A stretch of DNA of 64,000 nt from Paramarasmius palmivorus (taxonomy: Eukaryota > Basidiomycota > Agaricomycetes > Agaricales > Marasmiaceae). The translations under genes were made by a program, and so were the position numbers. This document shows, piece after piece, positions 38,489-49,788 of the stretch. Under the pieces are notes generated by a model. The model saw only the letters and a program-made list of their open reading frames with translations. It did no database searches and was not told where the DNA came from. How positions within the stretch are numbered: position 1 is the first letter of the stretch; the number at the start of each line of letters is the position of its first letter. The stretch is taken from positions 868,001-932,000 of the forward strand of contig JAYKXP010000010.1 in the NCBI GenBank assembly GCA_037176845.1, in the 5' to 3' direction.

Positions 38489-38818
38489 TCACCTCCATCC
38501 CTTTTTTCTTGTTTTTCCCGTTTCTTCTCTCGTTTGTTTCTTATCCAATTTTTTCTCGCTGTCCGCATGCTCGCTAGGGAGCTTGAGTCGCTTCTCTGAG
38601 TTTCTGAGGCTACCTTGGGATCATTACTCAATCACTACCAAATTACAAGGTTTTTTCCTTCTTTTTCCCGTCCTTTCCCATTTTCTTTGTACGCCCCTTT
38701 CTTCCTCGGGCCCCCGCATGTATACCACAAAATATAATTTGGAGCTTTTCACAGCGCAAAGATTGCGGGATGGGACTTGGAAGGAACTATATTTGGAAAT
38801 CACTCGTATATATACTAC

Positions 38819-40383
38819 TTAATACCCGTCTTTCCCTGGAACTATACCATATACTGGACCTCCCTTCCCAAACATTTTCCGCAAATCATTGACCAACTCT
38901 TTTGGTTTTTCATGAGCCGCAAAGTGTCCGCCAGAATCGTGGAAAGACTCGAACACAAGATTTTTCTCCGACATCCATCTACACAACTACCATGAGCCGA
39001 CCAGATACATTGGACTGGAGGTTTACGCACGCTTTCGGAAGGACCTCTAACTCTTGCGGGAAATAAGACCTTCCAAAGGGAATCGTTGGGCTGCTGAGTC
39101 CAGCTCTACCACCTGTCTGCTCATACTCGTAGTAAATCCGGATGGAAGCAGCTGGCCCGCTCCTGGAGAACCAATAGATCGATATCCATGTCAACACTAA
39201 GGACTTGAGGTCAACTTCAATTCTTTGCGGGATTGGGAGAGAGAGAGAAGACCTTCGTCATCGTCCCAATCATATCTATCCGTCCAGTTAACAAGCTTTT
39301 CGTAAATCCAAGCTAGCAAACCAACTGGTGAATCGGCGAGACTGTAACCAAGTGTCTGTGGCTGCGTGGAATGTTCAGCACTATATCCATTTCCTTTCTC
39401 TTCGAACCACTTCGTTCGCTGCAAACCCTTTCTTTCAGATGGCGTCAAAGTCGGGTCTGTGGAGTTGTAGTAGCCTGGTCCCCGATCCTCGCTACAACTA
39501 CCGTGTCAAGGTAATCTCAACGGAATGAGACAAGTGCAGTCTGCGTGTTCCACTTACTACTGGGCGTTCGTATGCCATGCCTTGACATGTTCTGGTCCAT
39601 ATTTACTTGCGATTGTCCGAGTAATCTGGGTTGTGATAGATGAGTACGATGGGCTACATCGTCATTGGCGAATTCACTTACACCATAACCCCAATCACCA
39701 CCCTGAGTGACTATCCCGTGATACGCTCAGTAGATACTTCATTAGCACGCATTGAGTCGACATACTGTATTCATTATACCCAAGCGACAGCATAAGTTTG
39801 TGTCCGACCTGTAGGAACAGTCAATAGGATCGCTAACAGTCCGAAATGACAATCAGACGAGACCTCAGCAAACTGTGCCAAAGCGAAACCTTTCTTCTTG
39901 GGAGCCTCCGAAAAACCGTATCCAGGAAGACCCAAAGCGACGACGTGGAACCCAGGAGAACCGCTGGTTAGCAAAGGCAGAACCTTGCGTACTTCAATAA
40001 AGCTTCCAGGCCCTAGTACAAGTTAATCAGGAATCGTATATGAACATTGGGAAAGCTCATGACACACATCCGTGAACAAATAACATGGGAATCGCGTTCT
40101 TCACTTTGCTTTCCTGGTGAATGTAATGCACATTGAGCTTTCCGAATCCGTCAACCTCGATATCTCGAGTGAACTGGGGCAGCTCATCGTTCAGTATCTT
40201 CTCGTGCTTCTTCCAATCATAGCCATCTTTCCATCGTGCAACCAAACGGCGAATGTCTTGAAGGGGCACGCCATAATCCCAGCCAGCATCATCGATTTCA
40301 TCGGGAAGACGCGTCAAGGCTAGTTTCTTGTGCAAAAGGTCGATAGATTCATCTGAGATGTTGATTGTGAAGGGTTGAGACAT
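38819..40383 (-). CDS. Epoxide hydrolase, tandem copy B
   Basis: This is a near-identical sister of copy A with the same EHN domain, oxyanion motif, lid and catalytic histidine region. The start is at 40383 ([12 protein letters not shown]) and the stop is TAA at 38819-38821. I checked the main exons for breaks and found none. An in-frame TAG seen when reading through at about 38990 lies inside the last intron, whose donor GTGCGT and acceptor TGTAG are kept. Differences from copy A are mostly silent or conservative, for example LLTSGSPGF for LLIGGSPGF and RYDWDDDE for KYNWDDDE. This suggests a recent duplication or gene conversion with both copies under constraint. Confidence 0.88.
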
Positions 40384-41735
40384 GGTGATAGCGAACACTT
40401 CAGATTATGGTCCTTTTTAAGGTCAAGCGATTGAATAATTGGAGCTAAGGATGACTGAGCAACTGATGGCCAAGATGTTGAGGATGGCTTACCAATGCGA
40501 TTTTCATGGGAGGAAGGCTCGACTAGCGACTAGTGACTCATGTTATCGAACATGTGAACTTGGAATGACCCCAGGATGATCGATGACCAAGCATCGACGC
40601 GCCCTCTTGCTACCCTGAACGATAGCCACCGACGCGACGGCACCGACACGGTTCTGACACGGTTCTGCGTCATTTCTGACTTGTTACAATTTCCACGAAA
40701 TCGATTGGATATGTTATGGAATGTGGGGATTGTGGGGCTCCAACTTGAAAGGCTAGATTGCTCTAGAATGTCGTAGACTGGGGTCGAGGATACCCAATGA
40801 ACAAGAATGAACATCTGATTGATGAGGCGTATAACTGGTCCAAGATTGAGCACGTTAGTAACGTCATCAACCAATCAACCAGACCTGGATCCTTGGGATT
40901 GTGAGGGCAGGCTCTGCTGGTAGTTTGCGCATGTGTTAAATAAAGACACATAAAGTAGACACCATTCTGGCTGGTCTGGAACCCCTATATAACAAGTCGT
41001 AAGATGCGGATAAAAATAGGCGAGGGTCAAAGTTAGGCGGTCATCGATCCTTTCAAAGGCCTGGCAGCTGCAACCGGACGGCACACAGCTTGCACGGTTT
41101 AACGTTGTAACGCCACTGGCTGCCGGCCTTGTTCCTTCCAGTTCCTCCTGACCAACGAGCCCTCTCAGAACGGCGAGGGCTTCCGATCGAGATACGGAAC
41201 CCGGAATCGACTGGCGATTTCCGCTCGGAAGTTCGGGTCGGTGTACGGTGTAATCGGATGTGCGTGAATATAGCTTTCATATTCAGATCATCCTTCGCTA
41301 TACGAAAAAACAGGAAAGGGAGCTTGGCAGGTCGTATATTCTGCAGCTTCGACTCGAAGCTGCGGCCCGACTAAGTACCTTCGTCGCTTCATCGCTATTC
41401 ATAACGACTCGGTTGCCTTGTGCTGCACGAACTCTTCTGCGGGAGATCGGCTATAGTTTTACCGAACATACGCCCTTGAGAGAGATTTGCTCTCGTCGAG
41501 GATTGGTTGAAGAATCAAGTCGCGTTGTATCAATGATGCACCACGGAGATACTAGAATAACATTGATTTCCTTGGTGATAGCTGTTCGCTTCTGTGGAGA
41601 TGTTTTTGTCTACAACGCACAGCACCAATGGACGAGAGTAACTCGAGGAACGTGTTCATGATGGATACGGACTCGTGCGTATTAACGGAATAAACGACGG
41701 TTTGGGTGATGTACGGTGATGAAACTAGCACAACG
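40384..41735. other. Intergenic region without a supported gene
   Basis: The first 230 bases are the duplicated promoter of copy B, including the palindrome CATGTTATCGAACATG at 40539-40554. The remainder contains several short open frames on both strands, none with splice structure or family motifs. I see no gene between 40613 and 41735. Confidence 0.45.
40539..40554. promoter_or_regulatory. Palindrome upstream of epoxide hydrolase copy B
   Basis: This is the same CATGTTATCGAACATG inverted repeat as upstream of copy A, about 155 bases before the copy B start. Its identity in both copies may simply reflect the recent duplication. Confidence 0.35.
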
Positions 41736-42796
41736 TCAGGAACCAGTGTGCGGCCGGGAACGGACACGTCGCGCGATGATGGTGCGTTCTTGATGCCATG
41801 CATCATACCAAAGCTCGGTGCTAAAGCCGGACGCGTGTAAGAGCTCCCGGACGGCAGTAGCTTGATTGTACCCAATCTCCAGCGCCACGGTTGCTCCGGG
41901 AGAGAGAAAACCATCTCGCGACACCAGTTTGGTAATAGCGCGATAAAATTCCAGCCCAGACGGACCACCGAACAGTGCTTTTGGATCTTCGTATCTGGAT
42001 ACGCTGTTCGGGAGTTGAAGATACTCATTCCAAGGGATATAGGGCGGGTTTGACGTTACAACGTCGAAAGGTGGGACTATACCAGATGCATTTTCTGGAA
42101 AGCTTTGTGAGAGAAAGTTGGCTCTGATAGCTGAGAAAGTCTCAGGGGAAAATCCGCAACGTGCGGCGTTTTCGTTGGCCAAGTCCACTGCAACGGGAGA
42201 TATGTCAATCCCGCATGCCTTCACCGCTCCTTTGGGCCATAGATGGCACAGGAGAAGCGGTATGCAACCTAAGGATAAGAGATTGGTATGTGGGAAGCAT
42301 ACATTGAATTCATACCCACCGGTTCCAGTTCCAAGATCGAGAAGAGATAGTTGTGACGCGTTGGGCTTCGGAGACACGAGTTGCGACAGTTTGATGGTCC
42401 AATCCTTGAAATATGGCAGATATAGATGCAAAAACGACACTTCTGATGGGGTGAGATGTTTTTACCTCGGTTTCGGGGCGAGGTATTAGCACGGGCGGGC
42501 GGACGTTGAGATTGAGGTCTCCGAATGGTTGAGTTCCTGCGGTGGAGTTTAAAATAAATACTTATACGGGTGCCACGGGTGGGGCAATATTTGGCTAAGT
42601 CCTCGCACCTATGATGTACTAAGACGAGTACCATGTCAATAAAGTTGGGTTGAAAAAAAAGGGCGAAACTTACAGCAAGAGGTTCACCTCTGAAAGACCT
42701 ACGAAGAAATGACCTGAGTTGAGAAGGAGAATCTGCAGCATTTGCTAGCCATTTGAATTCTTGTTGGCTTATTCGTGGTCGTGGGGGTATTCGCAT
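41736..42796 (-). CDS. MTQ1: Release factor glutamine methyltransferase, mitochondrial (HemK/Mtq1)
   Basis: This is a SAM-dependent methyltransferase that modifies the glutamine of the GGQ motif in mitochondrial release factors. Five exons: 42796-42674, 42619-42610, 42536-42466, 42404-42320 and 42268-41736. The second exon is a 10-nt micro-exon, needed to give the family sequence EPLAYIIGTQPFGDL. The RPE motif appears as VLIPRPETE. The SAM site is LLDLGTGTGCIPLLL, split by an intron, and the substrate motif is TSNPPYIPWNEY. The N-terminus is short and Arg-rich (MRIPPRPRISQQ), fitting mitochondrial import; an in-frame ATG at 42859 is an alternative start. The gene is divergent from ERT1, with 153 bp between starts. 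Confidence 0.93.
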
Positions 42797-42949
42797 AAGG
42801 AGTTGAGTAGAGAGAAAGAGTTGCAAGTGCGTGTAGAGCGGACATACTTGGACTTGCAAATTACGTCAGTTACTCTGTGATTTTTCAGGATCTTGAAAAG
42901 TATGCGACGGGCCGAATCAACTCCTTGTCATCACCCACAACAGTCCACG

Positions 42950-45060
42950 ATGGCAAGTACCTCAACCACTCTCTTGCCCATCGCTCCTGCTCCCCCTCAT
43001 ACCCACGAAAATTCCAAACAACACAAGCGAAAGCGTACAGACAATGACTCGGACTCGCCGGCCTCGACTACCGCGTCTACTTCACAGGCTTCTCGAAAGC
43101 CTAGAGATGGTCCGAAAAAGAAAAAAGCGGTCAGAAAAACTAGTGTTCGAAAGCGCTCGTCGTTGCTCATCGTTTCTCGTTTCATAGGCACGGGCCTGCA
43201 ATCAGTGTCAAAAGGTCAGCATAGTGCCACCAACTTTCCTTTCAACCGTCATCAGAGCTCATGATTTGTTCAGGCACATTTGACTTGCAATGATAGTACG
43301 CAATCGCCTCATTTTGCTTGCATTTTCTCTGACACTGTTCACAGCTAGACCTTGTGATCGTTGTATAAAACGGGGGATTGCTGCAAATTGCACGGAGGGG
43401 CACCGTAAGAAAGCCAAGTACCTTCTCGATGATGATGAACTTGGTATGCAATATGTTTTTCCTTCCACTGCCAAGTCCTCACGCGATCAGTTCTAGAGCA
43501 ACTAAAACGGAACAAGTCCCAAAGTGCACCTACACCCACAGACGCGCCTAATCCGCGACCACCTACACCTCCAGCACACCCTGCTGCCCCACGTCAGTAT
43601 CATGTGCCCTCGTCTGTTTGGCAAACTAGTTTCTGAATCCTTATGCAGCGGACCCCTTGTTACCTGACAGCTCGACAATTGATGTTCCTTTCGACACCAA
43701 CTTTCCCTTCGGCTCAGAAGCTGCAAACCTGGAGTATTCAATTCTGTCGGCCATTCTGGGAAATCCGAGTCCTCCTCAGGATTCTCAAACTCCACCTACC
43801 AACTTCTCTACCTGGCCCTCCACGGATAGTCTATCCTTCCAGTCACCCCGACTATCGACATTCCCAGCGCCTTACGCAGACCCACTACAGCCGCAGTCCA
43901 CGTTGCTATCAGCATCCCCCAATAGCGGCCACTCGTACTTGACATATCCGTATCAAGATCCGCCTCGACCAGTAGACCTTTCTGAATCGTATCAGACCCA
44001 GCAATCTCAATCAGAGAAGCCCGTAGACCCCGACGCACCATTACATCCCCTACAACCTCGGTATCCACTCGACAACCGTCCTAAATCTCCACCATTACCT
44101 ATATTCTTGGATGAAATGCCCCAAGGGGGCGGTCTTCTTTCACCTCCCAATTCCAACGCTTCGCCGAGCGTTACGTCCTCAAATACGGATATGACCTATG
44201 GCGGTTTTGCGCGCTCTCCATCCAAACTCCAGAGCATCAACGACCGAGTAAACAAACCATATGATTACACGGAAGGCTACCATTTCCTCATGAAACATCT
44301 ACCAACACGGTATGTCACTATGGTATCGCTCTAGTACCGTATGAGAGCCCCGCGGGCATCTCGGTTCCTGACGACTCCCTCTTGCTCGACAATCAAGGTT
44401 CGAAAAGAACGATATCCTGCGTATAGTTAGAGCCTTGGCAATATTCAGGCCCTCACTTATCGCCCTTCAAATGCCGCTGTCACTAGATGACGAGATATTC
44501 GTAGAGAAATGTTTTCAGAGGTCTTTACTTGTGCGCAACATCTCTGTTCCAGAATCTCTTGGCACCTTCACTGACTCACATGCGTATAGGAACTTGACAA
44601 GCTAATATCTTTTAGTGGAACACCTACGGTCATCTGGCGGCGAACTGGAGAGATATGCCTTGTGGCTCCCGAGTTCTGCATGCTCACTGAGTGGTCGATG
44701 GAGGAGCTTCTAGGCCAGAAGAAATACATTTATGAGGTGACGTCTTACCCGTCCCGTCGAATACTTCTCAGATCACTGATGATACGTCAAACATCTTCAG
44801 CTTTTCGAAAACCAGTCGGTCGTGGAATACTGGGAAAACTTTGCTCAACATGCTTTTGAGAACACAACTCAATCTGTCTACTCGCATTGTGTCTTGCTCA
44901 AGCCCAATGGTGCCCCCGTCCCATCCACCTTCTGTTTCTCAATACGACGGGATCTATTCGACCTCCCCAGCGTTGTCATTGGTGAGATTCTACTCCGTAC
45001 TCGTATTTGTATTCGCCGAGCTCAATCGACATCACAGGACAATGGTTACCTCTCTTATGA
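42950..45060 (+). CDS. ERT1: Zn2Cys6 regulator of gluconeogenesis, Ert1/AcuK-like
   Basis: This is a zinc cluster transcription factor of the Ert1/Rds2/AcuK group, which controls gluconeogenic and ethanol-related genes. Ten exons: 42950-43129, 43188-43214, 43274-43295, 43345-43443, 43497-43592, 43649-44309, 44398-44530, 44590-44736, 44801-44981 and 45038-45060. The six-cysteine cluster is assembled from three tiny exons: ACNQCQK, AHLTCND, and RPCDRCIKRGIAANCTEG followed by the typical RKKAKYLLD. A long Pro/Ser-rich region and a C-terminal PAS-like domain (GTPTVIWRRTGEICLVAPEF) follow. The start at 42950 is preferred, but an in-frame ATG lies at 42893. The protein ends IGQWLPLL. Confidence 0.92.
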
Positions 45061-45651
45061 TGATATCATTGAAACAGGACACTCAGTACACTCGATTTCG
45101 TTGCTTCAACTACATTCTATACTTTACGTTAACTAAAAGCGGCCAGAACGCCGTTCTTCTGCCTTGCCTTGTTTGCTATCTGGGACTCTTCAGCAAGACG
45201 TCCTCCCTGGCACTCGCATTTACTTCGCTTTCGGATTATACATGGGGTCTATTTACCTCCACCTATTTATGTTGCATTCTCCTATTATGTTACGCATCAC
45301 TGTATTACTCCCTGCATAGTTCTGTAGTTTACGATCTCGTCCAGAAATTATACAAAAGTCGAACTATGTTGTTCTGGTGTGAACATAACGAGATCATTCC
45401 AGGTGGGTATTTTGGAATGTAGGTCCCGAATCCGAGGACACCGGATCCAGTCCGAGGGTCAAAGGCACAATTTACACCAACGGGACGAAGTACAGTGGTA
45501 ATTAACAATATATCGCTAGATAGACCTGTGTATTTATAGTCTAGGGTACTTTCGGGATGGCGAAGAAATAAAAGGATAGACGAGAGTGAATAGGTCCATT
45601 CCTTATCAAAACCCAGGAAACGTATAACTCGCTCCTTCTTTACGAGAGTAA
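45061..45651. other. Convergent 3' region, ERT1/PRA1
   Basis: About 590 bases separate two convergent stops. Long open frames here lack coding character. I read it as untranslated and spacer sequence. Confidence 0.45.
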
Positions 45652-46425
45652 TTACACCGTGTCCTGCACTTGTGCGTACTCGCTCTCGACACCGGGCTCC
45701 AATAAACTGGCGTGTCCGAGGATCAACACACCAGACGCGCCCGCCAGCCAGAAGAACGTCCACACTGGTGAAGCATACCATAAAAGAGGAAGTCCGATAA
45801 CGAAGAGTCCGATATATAGGTGCTTCTGAGTGATGGTATGTTCGCCCATTTGGACGGGTTCAGGCGCTTCAAAGGATACGTGTCAGATTGGATGGCATGT
45901 GTAGGGGGGTCGCAGCGCACCAAATTTGTTGATTGCAGTGAATCCGCCAACGAGGAACAAGAGGGCAATCAGAAGGACTAGGTTACTGATACTAGGGAAG
46001 GACAAAATGTAAGCGAGGCTGAGTGACGGGATGGAAGTTTGGAAACATACAGGGCATAAATTGCCAAAGCAGCGATAACCAGGACATAATTTCCTGTGAA
46101 GGAGAGGTAAGCGATTAACGCAAATCGCTAGTAAGCTGTAGGCATGCCTGAGAAATAGCGAGTGTTATATGTTATTCTCTGTATAAGTCAAAAGTTGAGA
46201 ATCTCTCTCTCTGTTCCATAATACCGTTCCAACACACCTGTGTGGCCTGATTGAGATCTGCAGGACGAGAAATCCGGTGATAGTCGAAGAATTCTGTCGG
46301 TGGACGGAGAGCAGAAAGTCGAGTTTCCTATAACAGTCTGAGCTTGACGTAGTTCATTGTAACGAAAAAGTGAGGCGTACTCGGAAAGATTTAACAGCGT
46401 CTGTGACTCGCATAACAGCCTCCAT
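45652..46425 (-). CDS. PRA1 family prenylated Rab acceptor
   Basis: This small membrane protein of the PRA1/Yip3 family works with Rab GTPases in the ER and Golgi. Six exons: 46425-46381, 46327-46238, 46178-46148, 46093-46051, 45991-45921 and 45866-45652. The N-terminus MEAVMRVTDAVKSFRETRLS leads to the family motif RPPTEFFDYHRISRPADLNQ. Two pairs of hydrophobic segments follow: NYVLVIAALAIYALISNLVL with LLIALLFLVGGF, and LYIGLFVIGLPLLWY with WTFFWLAGASGVLIL. The third intron (46147-46094) has a GC donor (GCATGC); without it the conserved SGNYVLV cannot be formed. The start is 213 bp from the divergent CDC26-like gene. Confidence 0.9.
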
Positions 46426-46638
46426 AGTGAAGTATTCGAGGGTGTTCAAGTGGGTAAAGTTAAAAGATGTGAGGGAGCTTGCGAGGGAACGTGGAAGGAA
46501 GAATAAGTTGGTGTGCTGTGCTGGCTTATTTGGCTTCCTCGATTTTATTCCTTTGTGCTCAACCACGCACCGACTGCGCCGCTGCGCTCGTTTCGCCTTG
46601 CTCTGCCTCTTTTGTCCCGTTCCTGCTGCGCTCATCAA

Positions 46639-46881
46639 ATGATTCGCCGAACACCCACTATCATCCCTATGACCGACAACGATGTTCAGGACGTGAGGGA
46701 TATGGTCGCCCAGCAAAAGGCGGAACTTGCTCGTGAAAAAGAGATGGCTGAAAAGATGAAAAGATTAGCAGATGCCCCTGACATGCAGACCGAAGACTAT
46801 GCAATGCTCGAGGAAATGAAACAAGCTAGAGAAAAGCAGCAGGAGAAGGAGAGACGATTGGGTATTCAATCTTGTGGGTAA
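46639..46881 (+). CDS. CDC26-like subunit of the anaphase-promoting complex
   Basis: This is a small protein of about 80 residues. It starts MIRRTPTIIPMTDNDVQDVR, close to the N-terminal signature of APC/C subunit Cdc26 (Met-hydrophobic-Arg-Arg-x-Pro-Thr), which inserts into the TPR groove of Cdc16. The rest is a charged helix (LAREKEMAEKMKRLADA). If unspliced it stops at 46881. A GTGGGT...TATAG intron (46876-46929) would instead create a stop exactly at the junction, giving nearly the same C-terminus, GIQS. The assignment rests mainly on the first ten residues and on size. Cdc26 genes are often missed because they are so short. Confidence 0.6.
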   Translation: MIRRTPTIIPMTDNDVQDVRDMVAQQKAELAREKEMAEKMKRLADAPDMQTEDYAMLEEMKQAREKQQEKERRLGIQSCG

Positions 46882-46999
46882 TCTAACATCTCACTCGAGT
46901 GAAGCTCATGTTTTTTCTTTTGCTATAGGACCAGATGTTGCATTTCGATAGAATTCTGTGTACGTGTAATGGGAGAATACAGTGAAGTCCAATGTACTC

Positions 47000-49562
47000 T
47001 ACATGATCATAAGGTTGAACCGGTATGCTTGAAGGATATGAGTTCGCGTTGAGATTCGCGGAGAGCATGGTCTCACCTTCAATGTCTCGCCTGTCGCAAA
47101 GAGTAGCCAAATCGTGTCTTTCCATGTGTAAAGATACCGTCTTCAAACTATCCCAGAGTGCATTGGAGGTGACGCCTCGGTCGTTTCCCGTGTCATCATC
47201 GCCTTGGGTGTTATCCGCTTCTTGTAGCTGCAACGCGCTGAGGATGTGCTGGGCAGCCTCGTGGTATTGCTAAAGATACAACGTTTAGGACTGAGTCTGG
47301 AGCATCTGTCGTACGTCCACTTACTCTCAAATTGATGTACGAGATGCCTAGATTATACCTAGCCCTAATGTAGCCAGGGTTGAGATTCAATGCATGATTG
47401 TAATACATGATGGCTTTGTCGGCCTCGCCTCTGTTGGCAGTCGTCGCCCCCACGCGGTTGTAGAGGAGCCAGTCCTTCAAGATGTCAGCACCACGGATCC
47501 GAACAACGAACAAAGGAGACACTAACATTGCTATTGACAGAAAGGGCAGCAAGGAAACAGTCTTCCGCCTTCTGATAGTGCTGTACAGGAAAATGATAAG
47601 TATGCTTTCATGCCCGGTAGCATTGCCACATACCTCCTCCGTGTAGAACAACACTCCCAGTGCAATTTGAAGATCCGCATCCACCTCAGCTGGTGGGTTC
47701 TGCCGAACCATTGCGAGTAGACACTCCACTAGCCCATCGAATTTCTCCTTAACCGAAGCATCTTGAGGCTCGGGGAATCGCTGTAGGTGCTCCTGCACCG
47801 TAGCTTTATACCTATTGTTCCGCATCACCCACTCTTTCACCGCTTCGTAGGTACCAAGCCGATAGCCGTCATTAGTGTAGGAAACAGCCAGTGCAAGCCA
47901 AGATGGCAAGTGTGTAGGATCTAGTTCCACGGCACGTTGAAGAGCCTGCATAGCTTTCTGCTCACGTTCATTCTCCTGTTGTTTGACGCCTAGTTCGAAC
48001 CATGAGTGTGCATTGGTTGGATCGCGCTGTACAACCGCCTCGAGTTCAAGAACTGACTGTACAACATTTAGTCGACAAGCCTACTAGACATTCAACATAT
48101 ACGCACCTCTAAACGCTCGTCACTATGCATCATATGATGTCTGGTCCGTGCTTCCCCTCTCATGTACGGATTGTTCTGCTGAAACTTGTAATGCATCACT
48201 GGCCTGATCCCTTTCTCCGAAGCCTCGAACCGTTCCCAGCTATCCTGTAACGTATCCCACGTATGCGACTTTTCTCTAGACGAAACCCCCTTCATCGAAT
48301 TCATCTCGTTCCAGAACCTTGTGTATTCGGCATTCTCCTGGCTGAAATATATATCGTTTTCGTCCTCTTGACCTTGTACACCGGACTGTTCGTCACCTCG
48401 TAAGGCGCTGCTTGTCCCTAACATAGAGCCCATGCTCATACCATTAGAAATGAACGGCTGTTCAACCGCTTTACCCTTTCCCTTGACATCTGTAGTAGTC
48501 GTCTGGCCGGTATTTTCGACAAATTGATTGCCTTCAACGACAACCTTACGATCTCGAAGCTGAGTCATTAGACTCATGAATTGGCTATTTTGGAATTTGG
48601 GGTTTTGTTCCTCGCGAACAGTGTCGAGAAGGAGACCGGCGGTATGCGCCAGTTCGTCATAGTCTTGCGGTTTCTCTCGTGCGAGTTGTTCTGGTTGTTG
48701 GTGTTGGGGCGTCGGTGCGAGCTGGTGAGCATCGAATTCCTTATCCCAAGACGCATCTGGAGCCCGTTTTAGCTACAATTTAGGAACAAATTTTGTGTCA
48801 CGTACGATCAAAGGAACTGGATGGCCTGTCGACCTGCTGAGCAGGCTGATTGATTTGAGGAGCGAAATTGGGCATCGATCTTGTGGCCCATGTCGGCATT
48901 CCACCATTCCATGGCATAACACCGCCTGGAGTGTAATCAGCACGGTGGTAGAACGGTGATTATCAAGGGTATCAAGGGTATGGAGACTCACCAGAGGAGT
49001 AGGCGGGAGTCGTAGCTTGCTGAATTGGGGGAGATTGGATCATCTCCCGTCCTTGAATAGTAGACGTTGAGCTGGCTAATTGAGTCGTTGATGCTGATGG
49101 GGTGAAAGATTGTTGTTGCATGAAATCTGTTGCCCATCCCGCGTCGGCAGTCATGCTCTGTAATGGAGTGCCTTGAGATTGGGGTAGTGCTCCATGAAGA
49201 GCTCCCATATGGAAAGCATCGGGCGTTTGGAAGCCTGGGGTTCTGTTCGTTTGGTTGAAGAATTGTGCTGCATCATTGCGGTCGGCTGTTGAAGGACCTG
49301 CTTGTTGCGAACGAAAAGCCTGTCGTGACGTGAGTTTCAGTAGACATGGAACATCTCGTGAGTCGCACCTCCCGAGAAGAACCTGCACGAGCTCCCGTGA
49401 ACAGATCCTGCAAGCAGTCCGTCAGCTGGTGTTGTCTTGTGGGAAGACTGGTGAAAGGCTAACTTGCTGAACACCTCGGTCTTGGTCAAAACGTTTTGTG
49501 AGTCCCTGTAATGGATTGGAGGGACCACATTCAGCACCACCAACGAGCATTGGTAGGGCCAT
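47000..49562 (-). CDS. PEX5: Peroxisomal PTS1 receptor Pex5
   Basis: This cycling import receptor recognises C-terminal SKL-type signals on peroxisomal matrix proteins. The start at 49562 gives MALPMLVGGAECGPSNPLQG, with the conserved cysteine that is ubiquitinated during recycling. The disordered N-terminal half holds WxxxF-type docking motifs for Pex13/Pex14, seen as WATDF and WDKEF, with a WERFE nearby. The C-terminal half is a TPR array, including AVELDPTHLPSWLALAVSYT, the linker region, and ALNLNPGYIRARYNLGISYI. The last join gives a short end, IEAYRFNLMIM, with the stop at 47000-47002. Many introns; the exon edges near 48100 and 47330 were inferred from TPR continuity. It lies 118 bp from the convergent CDC26-like gene. 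Confidence 0.93.
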
Positions 49563-49788
49563 GTCGGACGATACGAAGAGGATATGGTACAAGGAGACTT
49601 TAGTTGCCGGTCCATGTGAATTATTGTCCCAAAATATTACGCTATATGAATTAAGCGCCCTAATACAGAGTACTCTACAAACAGACACTGATGAGATGAT
49701 GAGAAGCTGGGGGGTCGTGCGTTGATTGGCTAGATCTTTCTCTATGGAGAATTGACCTCTACAGCTTTCATGAACACAAACGGACAAG

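Larger units (their letters stand above)
37895..38818. other. Spacer between the two epoxide hydrolase copies
   Basis: The first 200 bases belong to the duplicated unit and should be the promoter of copy A; they include the perfect palindrome CATGTTATCGAACATG at 38053-38068. The middle (about 38104-38450) has no recognised content. At 38453-38488 lies a GC-rich inverted repeat (AGCGCCCG...CGGGCGCT), followed by about 250 bases of T and C-rich sequence to 38700. No gene seen. Confidence 0.5.
38808..40612. repeat. Tandem direct duplication, right unit
   Basis: This is the right-hand copy of the unit starting at 36318. Compared with the left unit, it has an extra stretch of roughly 25-30 bases near 40556-40588 in its upstream region and scattered single-base changes. 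It covers epoxide hydrolase copy B and its promoter. Confidence 0.9.

Noticed and set aside
38985..39000. In-frame TAG in epoxide hydrolase copy B suggesting a pseudogene
   Set aside because: The TAG lies within the last intron. The donor GTGCGT after GC and the acceptor TGTAG before ATGG are both kept, and the same join works in copy A.
40613..41735. Possible genes in short open frames
   Set aside because: None has splice signals, a start context or a recognisable motif, and codon use looks random on both strands.
45061..45420. Hydrophobic open frame that looks like a multi-pass membrane protein
   Set aside because: It overlaps the ERT1 end out of frame and lacks its own start context. The hydrophobicity comes from T-rich untranslated sequence.
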